This document shows, piece after piece, positions 24,044 through 33,192 of a stretch of 40,820 bases of DNA. A program made the position numbers and the translations under genes. Under the pieces are notes generated by a model. That model was not told the origin of the DNA and searched no databases. It was given only the letters and a program-made list of their open reading frames with translations. How positions within the stretch are numbered: the first letter of the stretch is position 1; every line of letters starts with the position of its first letter. Source of the stretch: Dehalococcoidia bacterium (GTDB taxonomy: Bacteria; Chloroflexota; Dehalococcoidia; SHXV01). The stretch covers positions 1 through 40,820 of the forward strand of contig SHXV01000009.1 of the NCBI GenBank assembly GCA_009693105.1. The letters run 5' to 3'.

Positions 24044-25189
24044 TCATTCCTTGAGCACCTGCGCCGCCCGCTCCGCCATCGTCGGCTCCAGGCGCGCCAC
24101 ATCCGCCAGCGCCGGCGACCCGACGCGGATGCCATCGGGCGGCGCCGCGTGGGAGCGCGGGACGGCGATGCCGGGCCGGGCGGGAAACTCGTAGCCTTGC
24201 TCCGCCATGATCCGTGCCGCTTCCGCGCTGATGAGGAAGTCCAGCAGCCGCGCTGGCCCGGCGCCATCGCGCAGCCGCGTCACCGTGGTTAGCCCCACCC
24301 CCAACCCGTCCAGCCCGATGCTGTTCCCTTGCTCCGGGTAGGCGAGGGCGATGTCGTTTCCGTTGCTTGCGATGTGGGCGAGCGCCAGCGGTGCCTCCAC
24401 GATGCCGAGCGCGTAGCGCCGCTTCGCCAGTCCAGCGAGCAGCGTCGTCTCGTCGCCGACGATGGCCGCCCGCTGGCGATGCAATGCCCGGAAGTACTCC
24501 GTCGCCGCTTGCGGATCGAGGGCGGCCGCGAGCCATCCCAGCCAGTACCGCAGGGAAGGGCGGGCCGGGTCCGGCAGCGCGATCACCGCTTCGCCGCGCC
24601 ATGCCCCCAGTGTGTTGTCGGACCAGGTCCTATCGGAGAGGCTCAGCACGGAAACGGGCGGGCTGACGCGGGCATCGCGCAGGATGGCGCGGTTGTAGGC
24701 CATGACGTAGGGGCGCAGACTCACGGCGTACCAGCGACCCCGGCTGTCCCGGTAGCGGGAGGGGAGGCGCCCGTCCTCCGGCGATCGGTGGTCGCGCAGG
24801 ACGCCTGCGCTTGCCAGCGGTAGCAGGTCCGTCACGTAGGGATGAATCCAGACATCGGCGCCCGGATCGGCCCGCTCCCGCGATACTCGCGCCGCCGCAT
24901 CGGACGGGGTGAGCTCGATCAGGTGCAAGCGCTCCTTTGGGTAGGCCCGGAGGTAGCGGAGAAGCACAGCCTTCACAGCCGGCGAATCGTGGCTGTTATA
25001 GACGACGAGCGGCCCGGAATCCGGCAGGGCCCGCACGCGGGCAGCGTCCAGCCTGGTCTGGCGGTCCCTGTCCCCGCCGGAGAGGATCGCCGCGGCGCCG
25101 ATGCTGATCAGCCCGAGTCCGGCAAGGCGAAGCACCTTGCGCCGGGTCAGGAGCCGTTGTTCAGCGCCGGATTCTGCTGGTCCCGTCAT
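24044..25189 (-). CDS. Tat-exported ABC solute-binding protein, iron(III) type
   Basis: A 381-residue family-1 extracellular solute-binding protein. ATG 25189 gives MTGPAESGAEQRLLTRRKVLR; the track start at 25762 is antisense to ftsY. TRRKVLRLAG followed by LGLISIGAAAILSG is a twin-arginine signal without a lipobox Cys. The mature part has VVYNSHDSPAVKAVL, GADVWIHPYVTDLLPLASAGVL, and GRWYAVSLRPYVMAYNRAIL, the pattern of FutA/AfuA-like ferric-iron binders. No permease or ATPase gene is adjacent, so the transporter must lie elsewhere. The substrate is inferred from the family only. Confidence 0.88.
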   Translation of the reverse strand: MTGPAESGAEQRLLTRRKVLRLAGLGLISIGAAAILSGGDRDRQTRLDAARVRALPDSGPLVVYNSHDSPAVKAVLLRYLRAYPKERLHLIELTPSDAAARVSRERADPGADVWIHPYVTDLLPLASAGVLRDHRSPEDGRLPSRYRDSRGRWYAVSLRPYVMAYNRAILRDARVSPPVSVLSLSDRTWSDNTLGAWRGEAVIALPDPARPSLRYWLGWLAAALDPQAATEYFRALHRQRAAIVGDETTLLAGLAKRRYALGIVEAPLALAHIASNGNDIALAYPEQGNSIGLDGLGVGLTTVTRLRDGAGPARLLDFLISAEAARIMAEQGYEFPARPGIAVPRSHAAPPDGIRVGSPALADVARLEPTMAERAAQVLKE

Positions 25190-25234
25190 AGCGGAAGCGT
25201 AGCCGCCGCCAGAGGGTGGGCGCAAGCGCGTTCC

Positions 25235-25264
25235 TTGACCCTGTTTCTCCGCCGATGCTACGAT
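25235..25264 (+). promoter_or_regulatory. Promoter of ftsY
   Basis: TTGACC is followed after 18 bases by TACGAT, preceded by TGC (extended -10). It lies in the 111-base divergent gap between the solute-binding-protein gene and ftsY. Confidence 0.65.
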
Positions 25265-25300
25265 CCGCTCGCCCCGACCCCGACTTCCATGAGGTGGTGT

Positions 25301-26305
25301 GTGCGCTTTTTCCGCTCCTCCCGCGCCGGCGTCGACCCGATCAGCGGTGAGCAGGCGCGCGCCGCGGAGGAGGATGTTCGCCGTACCGTGAGCGCGACGG
25401 AACGCACCCGGCGCGGCTGGTTTGGCCGCATGTCCGGCGTGTTCTCCCGCAGCAGCATCGATGACGAGCTGTGGGATGAGCTGGAGGAAATACTGCTGGG
25501 GGCCGATACAGGCCTCGCCACCGCCGAACACATCCTGAACCAGCTCCGGGAGCGCGCCTCCGCGGGCCAACTCCGCGACCCCGACGCCGTAAAGCAGGCG
25601 CTCAAGGAACTGCTGGTGGACCTGCTCAAGGGCCAGGAATCGCATGGGGGGAAGCTCTGGTCGGCCAGCGCCGGGGCGGATCCGCCGCCTCCGCCTGCGA
25701 TCATCCTTGTCGTCGGCGTCAACGGGGTGGGCAAGACGACGAGCATCGCCAAGCTGGCGCACAAGTACGTCCAGGACGGCGCCCGGGTCATGCTAGCCGC
25801 GGGCGATACCTTTCGCGCGGCCGCCATAGATCAGCTCCGGGAGTGGGGCGCCCGCGTGGGAGCGGAGGTCATCGCCCAGGGGCCGAACTCCGACCCCGGC
25901 GCGGTCACGTTCGATGCGCTCACGGCGGCGGACGCCCGCGGCGCCGATGTGCTCATCATCGACACGGCCGGCCGCCTGCACACCAAGTTCAACCTCATGG
26001 AGGAGCTGCGCAAGCTCCGCCGCGTCATCGAACGGAAGTACCCGGACGCGCCGCATGAGGTCCTGCTGGTACTGGACGCGACGACGGGGCAGAACGGGCT
26101 AGCGCAGGCGCGCACCTTCGCCGGGATCATCGGCGTCACGTCCATCCTCCTCACCAAGCTGGATGGCACGTCCAAGGGGGGGATCGTCTTCGCCGTCACG
26201 GATGAGCTTGGCATCCCCGTCCGCTTCGTCGGCACGGGGGAGACGGTGGACGACCTGGCGCCGTTCGTGCCGGAAGACTTCGTGGACGCACTGTTCGCCG
26301 AATAA
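25301..26305 (+). CDS. ftsY: Signal recognition particle receptor FtsY
   Basis: FtsY is the SRP receptor GTPase that delivers membrane-protein ribosomes. Of the two possible starts, GTG 25301 (MRFFRSSRAG) has GAGGTGG at a proper distance while ATG 25289 has no site; 334 residues result. The track extension back to 24842 is antisense to the neighbour. The N domain contains IDDELWDELEEILLGADTGL. The G domain has G1 GVNGVGKTTS, DTFRAAAIDQL, G3 DTAGRLHTKFNLMEEL, G4 TKLDGTSKGG and G5 GTGETVDDLAPF. It is followed after 51 bases by the membrane glycosylation-like genes. Confidence 0.96.
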   Translation: MRFFRSSRAGVDPISGEQARAAEEDVRRTVSATERTRRGWFGRMSGVFSRSSIDDELWDELEEILLGADTGLATAEHILNQLRERASAGQLRDPDAVKQALKELLVDLLKGQESHGGKLWSASAGADPPPPPAIILVVGVNGVGKTTSIAKLAHKYVQDGARVMLAAGDTFRAAAIDQLREWGARVGAEVIAQGPNSDPGAVTFDALTAADARGADVLIIDTAGRLHTKFNLMEELRKLRRVIERKYPDAPHEVLLVLDATTGQNGLAQARTFAGIIGVTSILLTKLDGTSKGGIVFAVTDELGIPVRFVGTGETVDDLAPFVPEDFVDALFAE

Positions 26306-26356
26306 CGCGGCGGATTCAGCCCCCCGCGCGCCGCATTCCCACCGGGAGGGGCCTCC

Positions 26357-28699
26357 ATGCTCTCGTGGTTCACCTGGTGGGCGCTCTCGCTTGTCATCTC
26401 CGCCGTGGCGACACCGTTCGCCGTCGCGCTGCTGCCCCGCTTCCGGGGGGGCGGGTACGCCTTCGCGCGGCCGCTGGGGGTGCTCATTTTGGGATACCTC
26501 TACTGGCTGGGCTCCACGGCGCGCGTCCTGCCCAATTCCCGTCTGGGCGTGGCGCTCGCCCTGCTCGGGCTGGCGATGGCGGCGGTGACCGTCGGCTGGC
26601 GGTGGCGGGCGGCGGTCCGCTCCGCCCTGGTGGGGGACCGTGCCTTCGTCCTGGCGGTGGAGGCGCTGTTCCTCCTCGCCTTCGCGGCGGCGGCGTTTCT
26701 GCGCTCCTATGTCCCCGAGATCGCGGCGACGGAGAAGCCGATGGAGTTCGGGTTCTTCAACGCCGTCCTCCGCGCCGATCACTTCCCGCCGGGTGACCCG
26801 TGGCTGGCCGGCAGCCCGATCAGCTATTACTACTTCGGCTATGTGTTGCTCGCGGCGGTCACCCACCTGGCGGGAACGGCGGCGTCCGTGGCGTTCAACC
26901 TGGGGCTGGCGTTCACCTTCGCGCTGGCGGCGGTCGCCATCTTCGGACTGGGCGCGGAGCTTGTCTCCCGCGCCGGGGCGGGGCGTCGTCTGGCGCGCCC
27001 GCTCATCTTCGGCACGCTCGCGGTGGGGCTGGCGCTGGTGTTGGCGAATCTGGAGGGCGGGCTGGAGCTGGGGGCGGCGCAGGGCTGGCTCTCCCCCCGG
27101 CTCTACGATCGTCTCGGCATCGATGGCTTGTCCGGGCTGAAGGCGACGGAGCACTGGTATCCGGATGAGTTCTGGTGGTGGTGGCGGGCCACGCGCATTG
27201 TCCCCGCCACGATCACGGAGTTCCCCTTCTTCAGCTTCCTGCTGGGCGATCTGCACCCCCACGTCATGGCGATCCCGTTCCGCTTCCTCCTCCTCGCCAT
27301 CGGCGGCGCCGTGCTGATGGGGGACTGGCAGCCCGGATTCGATGGCTGGCGCCGTCACCCCTTTCGGCTCCTGATCGTGGCGCTGATCTTAGGGACGATG
27401 GGCCCGCTCTCCACCTGGGACCTGCCGGCGATGATCGCGCTGCTCTTCGGCGCGGCCCTTCTCCGCGGGCTGCGCGCGGGCGCTGCGGCCCGGGAGGCGC
27501 TGGCCAAGGGGGTGGCCTTCGTGGCGGCGCCGCTCTTGCTGGGGACGGTGGCGCTGTTGCCCTTCTGGCTCAGCATCGACAATCCGGGCTGGGGGCCGCG
27601 CGCCGTTCGCGGCGACATGACCCGTCCCGATGACGCGCTCCTGCTCTGGGCGCCGCTGGGGGTGATCGTCCTGGCGTTCACCCTGGGCGCGCTTCGGCGA
27701 GGAAGCAGGACGACCGCCCTCCGCCACGGGCGGCTGCTGGCCACCGCATTAGCGATCGCGGTAGCGCCGGCGATCGTCTGGGCTGGCTGGATCGCCCTGG
27801 CCGATGGCGCTGGCGGGCTGGGGACCGCCGTAGGGGAGCGAGGGGTGGGCTGGATCACTGACGGCGCGCTGATGGCGATCGTCGCGGCGACGGTGCTGGC
27901 GCTGGGCCAGCATGCTCGGCCCGGCGGTGACGGCGGAGACTACGAGGACGGCCCCGCCTCGCTCGCGCTCCTGGCGGCGTTGCTGGGCTGGCTGCTCATC
28001 CTGGGCGTCGAGTTCTTCTACCTCGACGATATCCTCCACAGCCGCCTGAACAGCGTGTTCAAGCTCTCATTCCAGGGATGGCTGCTCCTTGCCGCGGCGG
28101 CCGGCTACGGGCTGTACGATCTACTTGGTCGAAGCGCCGGCAGGGGTCTCGGAAGGGTGGGCGCGGTACTCGCGGGCGGCATCCTTGCGGTTGTTCTCGC
28201 CGGGGGGCTCGTCTACCCTGTAACGGCGATGTTCGCCCGCACGGACGGGTTCGGCAACGCGCGGACGCTGGACGGCCTCGCCTGGCTGCGCGAGGAGCAG
28301 CCGGAGGAAGCGCGGGCGCAGGCGTGGCTGCGGGCGAACAGCGAGCAGGGTGACGTGATGCTGGAGTCCTACGGCGATGCCTACACGGAGGCGGGGCGCG
28401 TCTCCTCCCGCACGGGAACGCCGACGCTGCTGGGCTGGTGGATCCACGAGATCAACTGGCGCGGGGACCGGCCGGAATACGCTGAGCGCGCGCAGGCGGT
28501 GGAGGACATCTACCGTTCCGCCGATCTGGCCCGTGTGGAGGCGCTGCTTCGCCGCTATGGCGTGCGCTGGGTGTACGTGGGAGCGCTGGAGCGTTCCCGT
28601 TACACAGGGGCAGATCTGGACAGGTTCGGGCGGTTCATGGATGTGGCGTACCGGGAGGGGAATGTGACGATCTACCGCAGGCGCGGGGACGGACGGTGA
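26357..28699 (+). CDS. DUF2298 (Chlor_Arch_YYY) polytopic membrane protein
   Basis: A 780-residue protein with many spans, preceded by GGGAGGGG. The family is found mainly in Chloroflexota and Archaea and is thought to be a GT-C-fold glycosyltransferase-like protein. The conserved first exoplasmic loop reads ATEKPMEFGFFNAVLRADHFPPGDPWL, followed by SPISYYYFGYVLLA. Other family landmarks are TEFPFFSFLLGDLHPHVMA and EFFYLDDIL...RLNSVFKLSFQGWLL. The C-terminus is soluble, with GDVMLESYGDAYTEAGRVSSRTGTPTLLGWW. The stop overlaps the next GTG start (GTGA), so the two are coupled. Biochemical activity is not established. Confidence 0.9.
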   Translation: MLSWFTWWALSLVISAVATPFAVALLPRFRGGGYAFARPLGVLILGYLYWLGSTARVLPNSRLGVALALLGLAMAAVTVGWRWRAAVRSALVGDRAFVLAVEALFLLAFAAAAFLRSYVPEIAATEKPMEFGFFNAVLRADHFPPGDPWLAGSPISYYYFGYVLLAAVTHLAGTAASVAFNLGLAFTFALAAVAIFGLGAELVSRAGAGRRLARPLIFGTLAVGLALVLANLEGGLELGAAQGWLSPRLYDRLGIDGLSGLKATEHWYPDEFWWWWRATRIVPATITEFPFFSFLLGDLHPHVMAIPFRFLLLAIGGAVLMGDWQPGFDGWRRHPFRLLIVALILGTMGPLSTWDLPAMIALLFGAALLRGLRAGAAAREALAKGVAFVAAPLLLGTVALLPFWLSIDNPGWGPRAVRGDMTRPDDALLLWAPLGVIVLAFTLGALRRGSRTTALRHGRLLATALAIAVAPAIVWAGWIALADGAGGLGTAVGERGVGWITDGALMAIVAATVLALGQHARPGGDGGDYEDGPASLALLAALLGWLLILGVEFFYLDDILHSRLNSVFKLSFQGWLLLAAAAGYGLYDLLGRSAGRGLGRVGAVLAGGILAVVLAGGLVYPVTAMFARTDGFGNARTLDGLAWLREEQPEEARAQAWLRANSEQGDVMLESYGDAYTEAGRVSSRTGTPTLLGWWIHEINWRGDRPEYAERAQAVEDIYRSADLARVEALLRRYGVRWVYVGALERSRYTGADLDRFGRFMDVAYREGNVTIYRRRGDGR

Positions 28700-30741
28700 G
28701 CGTCGCGGGGGACCAGCCCCGGAAGGGGGCGGCCGCGCCCTTCGCCGCCGTTGCCGCACCTGCACGGGTGTGGGCGCGCCTGCACTCCATGCCGCGCCCG
28801 GTCCTCCTCGCCTTTGCGCTGGTGCTCGCCCTCACGGTTGTGGCGGCGATCCTCCACTTCTGGCAACTGGGGGACCGCGCCTTCCATCACGATGAGAGCC
28901 TCCACGCCGTCTACAGCTGGTATCTGGCGGAAGGGCGCGGCTACCACCACGATCCGCTCATGCACGGGCCTTTCCTCTTTCACAGCACCGCCCTGACGTT
29001 CCTCCTCTTCGGTGACGGCGATGCCCAGGCGCGCTCCGTCCCGGCGCTGCTGGGAGCGGCGCTCATCCCCCTGGCGTGGCTGCTGCGGGATCGCATCGGG
29101 CTGGCGGGCGCGGTCATCCTGGCGGCGATGCTCACCATCTCCCCCACCATCCTCTACTTCTCCCGCTTCGCTCGGAACGACGCCATCATCGCGTTCTGGA
29201 CGCTGGGCATGGTCATCGCCATCTGGCGCTACGTGGACCGCGGGCAGGTGCGTTACCTGGTGGCGACGGCGGCGCTGCTGGCCCTGTCCTTCGCCACCAA
29301 GGAGACGACGTTCATCACGGTGGCGCTGTTCCTACTCTACTTCGACCTGTACGCCGCCTGGCAGATGGCGATGCAACTCACCGGGCCGATGGGCGATGCC
29401 CGCGGCTGGTTGCCCCAGCGGCGCTTGGCGTTCGCCGCGCTCCTGGCCCTGCTCCTTGCGCCGGTGGCGTGGTTCATCGTCGCCGCCTGGCCGCTGATCG
29501 CGCCATGGCGACAGCGGCTGGGGCTGATCGAGCGGACGCCGGTCGTGGACGTGCTGCTGGTGCTGGGCACGTTCGCGCTGCCCCAGTTCGCCGCGGGCGT
29601 GCAGGTGCCGCTGGAGAAGGCGGGGGTGGACCTGGCCCGTCCGGTGAGCGCGCTCCTGGGGCTGTCCCCCACGTATGAGGCGCGGGTCGGGCTGGTTGCG
29701 GTCGTGGGGCTGCTGCTGGCGACGGCGATAGTGGGGCTGGCGTGGACCCGGCGCGCCTGGCTGTGGTGCGCCCTGGCGTTCTACCTCATCTTCTTCACGC
29801 TGTTCACGACGTTCTACACCAACCGCGATGGCTTCGCCTCCGGCACCTGGGGGTCGCTGGATTACTGGCTCTCTCAGCAGGATGTCCGCCGCGGCAGCCA
29901 GCCCGCCTACTACTACCTGATGGTGCTGCCGGTCTACGAGTTTCTGCCGCTGCTCGCCAGCCTTCTCGCCGCGATCCCGTTGCTGCTGAAGGGCACCCCT
30001 TTCCACCGCTTTTTGCTGTTCTGGTTTGGTGGCACGCTGTTCGGGCTGTCGGTGGCGGGGGAGAAGATGCCGTGGCTCACCGTGCACCTGGCGCTGCCGC
30101 TCGCCGTCATCGCCGCCGCCGCCCTGGGCACGCTGGTCCGGGCCGTGGGGCGCGACCTTCGGCGACCGGCGGGCATGCTTGCCGGGGGCGGGCTGGCCCT
30201 CGCCCTGCTCCTTGGCGTGCTGACCGCGCGGGCGGGGCTGATCGCCAGTTTCGATCATGGAGAGGACGGGGCGAAGCCGGTCGAGCTGCTGGTCTACACC
30301 CAGACCTCGCCCCAGCTGTTGGACGCCCGCGATCGCATCGTCGCCTATGCGCGGGAGTCCGGGCAGGGGGCGGCCCTGCCCATTTACGTCGATGCCGCGG
30401 AAGGGCTGAGCTGGCCCTGGGCGTGGTATCTTCGTGACCATCGGGCGGTGAGCTACGCCGACTTCGCCAGCGGCTATCGCCCGTCGGCGGGCTCGGTTGC
30501 CATCGTTTACCGGCCGAACACAGCGGCGCTCGCCGCCACGCCCCAGACGTGGCGCGAAGCCAGCGTCTTCGTGCACCGGGCCTGGTTCCCGGAGGTCTAC
30601 CGCGGCGTCACGTTCCGCTCGTTTCGCGATGACCTGAGGGATGGCGATAGCTGGCGGGCGTCGTGGCGTTACTTCTACCGGCGCGAAATCCCGGAAGAGA
30701 TCGGAAACCTGTATGCGGTGCTGTATCTTCCCGCTCAGTAG
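28696..30741 (+). CDS. Agl23/TIGR03663-type membrane glycosyltransferase-like protein
   Basis: A 681-residue GTG-started protein with a short hydrophilic lead and about a dozen spans. LGDRAFHHDESLHAVYSWYL and YHHDPLMHGPFLFH in the first loop match the PMT/ArnT-like GT-C signature with an acidic metal or substrate residue (HHDES). FSRFARNDAIIAFW is the next conserved block. The Agl23 name comes from a family associated with flippase function in archaeal glycosylation. The C-terminal soluble part (VELLVYTQTSPQLLDARDRI...) is typical. It overlaps the DUF2298 gene and is followed by a nine-base gap. Confidence 0.88.
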   Translation: MSVAGDQPRKGAAAPFAAVAAPARVWARLHSMPRPVLLAFALVLALTVVAAILHFWQLGDRAFHHDESLHAVYSWYLAEGRGYHHDPLMHGPFLFHSTALTFLLFGDGDAQARSVPALLGAALIPLAWLLRDRIGLAGAVILAAMLTISPTILYFSRFARNDAIIAFWTLGMVIAIWRYVDRGQVRYLVATAALLALSFATKETTFITVALFLLYFDLYAAWQMAMQLTGPMGDARGWLPQRRLAFAALLALLLAPVAWFIVAAWPLIAPWRQRLGLIERTPVVDVLLVLGTFALPQFAAGVQVPLEKAGVDLARPVSALLGLSPTYEARVGLVAVVGLLLATAIVGLAWTRRAWLWCALAFYLIFFTLFTTFYTNRDGFASGTWGSLDYWLSQQDVRRGSQPAYYYLMVLPVYEFLPLLASLLAAIPLLLKGTPFHRFLLFWFGGTLFGLSVAGEKMPWLTVHLALPLAVIAAAALGTLVRAVGRDLRRPAGMLAGGGLALALLLGVLTARAGLIASFDHGEDGAKPVELLVYTQTSPQLLDARDRIVAYARESGQGAALPIYVDAAEGLSWPWAWYLRDHRAVSYADFASGYRPSAGSVAIVYRPNTAALAATPQTWREASVFVHRAWFPEVYRGVTFRSFRDDLRDGDSWRASWRYFYRREIPEEIGNLYAVLYLPAQ

Positions 30742-30750
30742 GCGCCGGCG

Positions 30751-31773
30751 ATGAGCCGCCGCATGGCCCTCGGTGTGGGGATTGGGCTGCTCTTCGTCAC
30801 CCTGCTCGTCCTCCGCACTGACCTGGATGAAACGTGGAGGGCGTTCCGGGAAGCGGAGTACGGCTACGTGGCGCCGGCGGTGCTGCTCTCCTCCGTCGTT
30901 ACCGTTTGGCTTCGTGCCGCCCGCTGGACCTACCTGCTCCGGCCGCTGGTGCAGACCCGCACGCACCGGATATACCCCATCCTGACGGTGGGCTATATGG
31001 CGAACAACCTGCTGCCCCTGAGGGCGGGGGAGCTGGTGCGCGCCCACCTTGTGCGGGCGCGCTACGGGGTGCGCCGGATGGCGGTGCTGGGGACGATCGC
31101 CCTGGAGCGGCTGTTTGATGGCGCCATTCTCGTCGCGCTCCTGATCGTGGCGGCGGGATTCGTTCACCTGGACGGCGATCTGCGCCGGCTCGCCGTGATC
31201 ATGGCGGTGCTCTACCTGCTGGCGATCGGCCTGGTGCTCCTCGTCGCCTGGTCGGAGGCGGGGAGCGAGCGTCTGGCGCGCCGGGTGCTCTCCCGCCTGC
31301 CACTGCGGCTTGCTGCGCCCGCAGGGAACTGGGCGGGTTCGTTCCTCACCGGGCTGCGGGCCATCCGATCGCCCTCCGCGCTGGGGCTGATCGCCGCGTC
31401 ATCGCTCGCCATCTGGTGCATCGATGCTCTGGCCTATGGCCTGATGGGCCGCGCCTTCGGGATCGAGCAGGGGTATGCCACTTACCTGCTCATCGCCGCG
31501 GTGGCCAACCTCTCGCTCACCATTCCGTCGTCGCAGGGTGGCATCGGCCCGTTCGAGTTCTTCGCCCGGGAGGTGCTGGTCGTCTCCGGGGTAGGGGTGC
31601 CGGTGGCGACGGCCTACGCCATCGCCCTTCACGCCGTGCTGCTGCTGCCGATGGTGGCCGCCGGGCTCGTCATTGTCTGGGCGACGGACATTACGCTGCG
31701 CGGCGCCACCGGACGCGATCCGGGGGAGCTCGATCCCGCCGGACCGGAGTCGGAGAGGGGGCTGCTGCGATGA
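30751..31773 (+). CDS. AglD/YbhN-like flippase-type membrane protein
   Basis: A 340-residue protein of the lysylphosphatidylglycerol-synthase transmembrane (LPG_synthase_TM/YbhN) family, with about eight spans. Family landmarks are FREAEYGYVAPAVLLSSVVT, WTYLLRP, TVGYMANNLLPLRAGELVRAHLV, ALERLFDGAIL and IPSSQGGIGPFEFFAREVL. AglD of haloarchaea, a family member, acts in lipid-linked glycan assembly. Its stop overlaps the next ATG as ATGA. A flippase or lipid-linked sugar-transfer role is inferred from family and neighbours. Confidence 0.88.
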   Translation: MSRRMALGVGIGLLFVTLLVLRTDLDETWRAFREAEYGYVAPAVLLSSVVTVWLRAARWTYLLRPLVQTRTHRIYPILTVGYMANNLLPLRAGELVRAHLVRARYGVRRMAVLGTIALERLFDGAILVALLIVAAGFVHLDGDLRRLAVIMAVLYLLAIGLVLLVAWSEAGSERLARRVLSRLPLRLAAPAGNWAGSFLTGLRAIRSPSALGLIAASSLAIWCIDALAYGLMGRAFGIEQGYATYLLIAAVANLSLTIPSSQGGIGPFEFFAREVLVVSGVGVPVATAYAIALHAVLLLPMVAAGLVIVWATDITLRGATGRDPGELDPAGPESERGLLR

Positions 31774-33122
31774 AAGTGGTGGTGATCGGCGGCGGTGTCG
31801 CGGGGCTGGCGGCGGCCTATCGGCTTCTGCAGCAGGGCCACGAGGTTGCCCTGTTCGAGGCGGGGCCCCAGCTTGGCGGCCTCGTCCGCACGTTCGAGGT
31901 CGGTGGTGAGCGGCTGGAAGCGTTCTACCACCACATCTTTACCACCGATACGACGATCATCGGCCTGATCGAAGAGCTTGGCATGGGTGGGGATCTGACC
32001 TGGCGCGACTCCAAGGTGGGCTTCTTCCACGGCGGCAGGATCTATGACTTCGTCACCCCGATCGACCTGCTGCGATTCTCGCCGCTGCCCCTCCTCGACC
32101 GGCTCCGGCTGGGGCTCGCCGGGCTCTACCTTCGCCGCCAGGATGACTGGCGCCGCTACGAGTCGATCACGGCGTGGGAGTGGGTGCGCCGCTACGCCGG
32201 CCAGCGGGCGCTGGACGTGGTGTGGGGGCCGCTCTTGCGGGGCAAGTTTGGCGATCAGGCGGAAGAGGTCAGCATGGCCTGGCTGTGGAGCAAGATCCAC
32301 CTGCGGTTCGCCTCTCGCGGGAGCGGCGCCGCCCAGCGGGAGAAGCTGGGCTACCTGCTAGGCAGCTTCGGCGCCTATATCGACGAGCTCGGGAATCGGG
32401 TGCGGACCGCCGGCGCGCACATCGAGACCGGGATGCCGGTGCAGCGCATCGCCCTGTCCGAGGGCCGGGTCAGTGGGGTCGTGCTGGGGGACGGCCGGAC
32501 ATGGGAGGCGGACGCTGTCATCGCCGCGGTGCCGGCGGAGCCGTTTCTGCGCATGGTGCCGCCGCTGGGGGAGGAGTACGAGCGCCGCGTTCGCTCCGCC
32601 CGCTGGCAATGGGCGCTCTGTTACGTCCTGGCGCTGCGCCAGCCGCTCTCCCACGTCTACTGGCTGAACATGGGCGATCCCGATATCCCATTCATCGCCA
32701 CCGTGGAGCACACGAACTTTATCGAGCGTGAGCGCTACGGTGGACTGAACATCGTCTACCTCTCCAACTATCTAGAGCCGGGGCACCCCTACTTTGCGCT
32801 GACGCCCGAGGAGCTGGACGAGCTGTTCCTCCCTCACCTGACCAAGATCAACCCGAACTTTAGCCGGGACTGGATCGCCGATCGATGGGTGTTCAAAGGC
32901 CCCAACGCCCAGCCGGTGATAGGCCGCGGTTACCGGGAGGATATGCCTGACCCGCGCACCCCTGTCCCCGGACTCTACCTGGCGAATATGCAGCAGATCT
33001 ACCCGGAGGACCGCGGGCAGAACTATAGCCTCCGGCTTGGGCAGCAGGTGGCGGCCATGGCGATGGACGATCGCGCTCGATCGGGAGCCGGTGGCTTGAA
33101 CGCCGACGGGGAGCAAGCGTAA
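31770..33122 (+). CDS. UDP-galactopyranose-mutase-like FAD oxidoreductase
   Basis: A 450-residue NAD(P)/FAD flavoprotein; the ATG at 31770 overlaps the upstream stop, and the track start at 31416 lies within that gene. The N-terminal dinucleotide motif is VVVIGGGVAGLAAAYRLLQQGHEVALFEA, followed by GGLVRTFEVGGERLEAFYHHIF. The C-terminal FAD segment is PVPGLYLANMQQIYPEDRGQNYSLRLGQQVA. The sequence is closest by eye to amine-oxidase-like sugar mutases and desaturases found in polysaccharide clusters. A sugar or polyprenol modification role is inferred. It ends the coupled set that begins with the DUF2298 gene. Confidence 0.85.
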   Translation: MKVVVIGGGVAGLAAAYRLLQQGHEVALFEAGPQLGGLVRTFEVGGERLEAFYHHIFTTDTTIIGLIEELGMGGDLTWRDSKVGFFHGGRIYDFVTPIDLLRFSPLPLLDRLRLGLAGLYLRRQDDWRRYESITAWEWVRRYAGQRALDVVWGPLLRGKFGDQAEEVSMAWLWSKIHLRFASRGSGAAQREKLGYLLGSFGAYIDELGNRVRTAGAHIETGMPVQRIALSEGRVSGVVLGDGRTWEADAVIAAVPAEPFLRMVPPLGEEYERRVRSARWQWALCYVLALRQPLSHVYWLNMGDPDIPFIATVEHTNFIERERYGGLNIVYLSNYLEPGHPYFALTPEELDELFLPHLTKINPNFSRDWIADRWVFKGPNAQPVIGRGYREDMPDPRTPVPGLYLANMQQIYPEDRGQNYSLRLGQQVAAMAMDDRARSGAGGLNADGEQA

Positions 33123-33192
33123 GATTAGAGAGCCCACGCACAAGCTCGACCTCCGATGCCGTCCCGGAACCGGTCCCGTTCAGGAGCAGGGC

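Noticed and set aside
29332-31167. 611-codon ORF antisense to the Agl23-like gene
   Set aside because: Low-complexity Arg/Gln/Pro composition and no ribosome site; the sense frame has a clear family.
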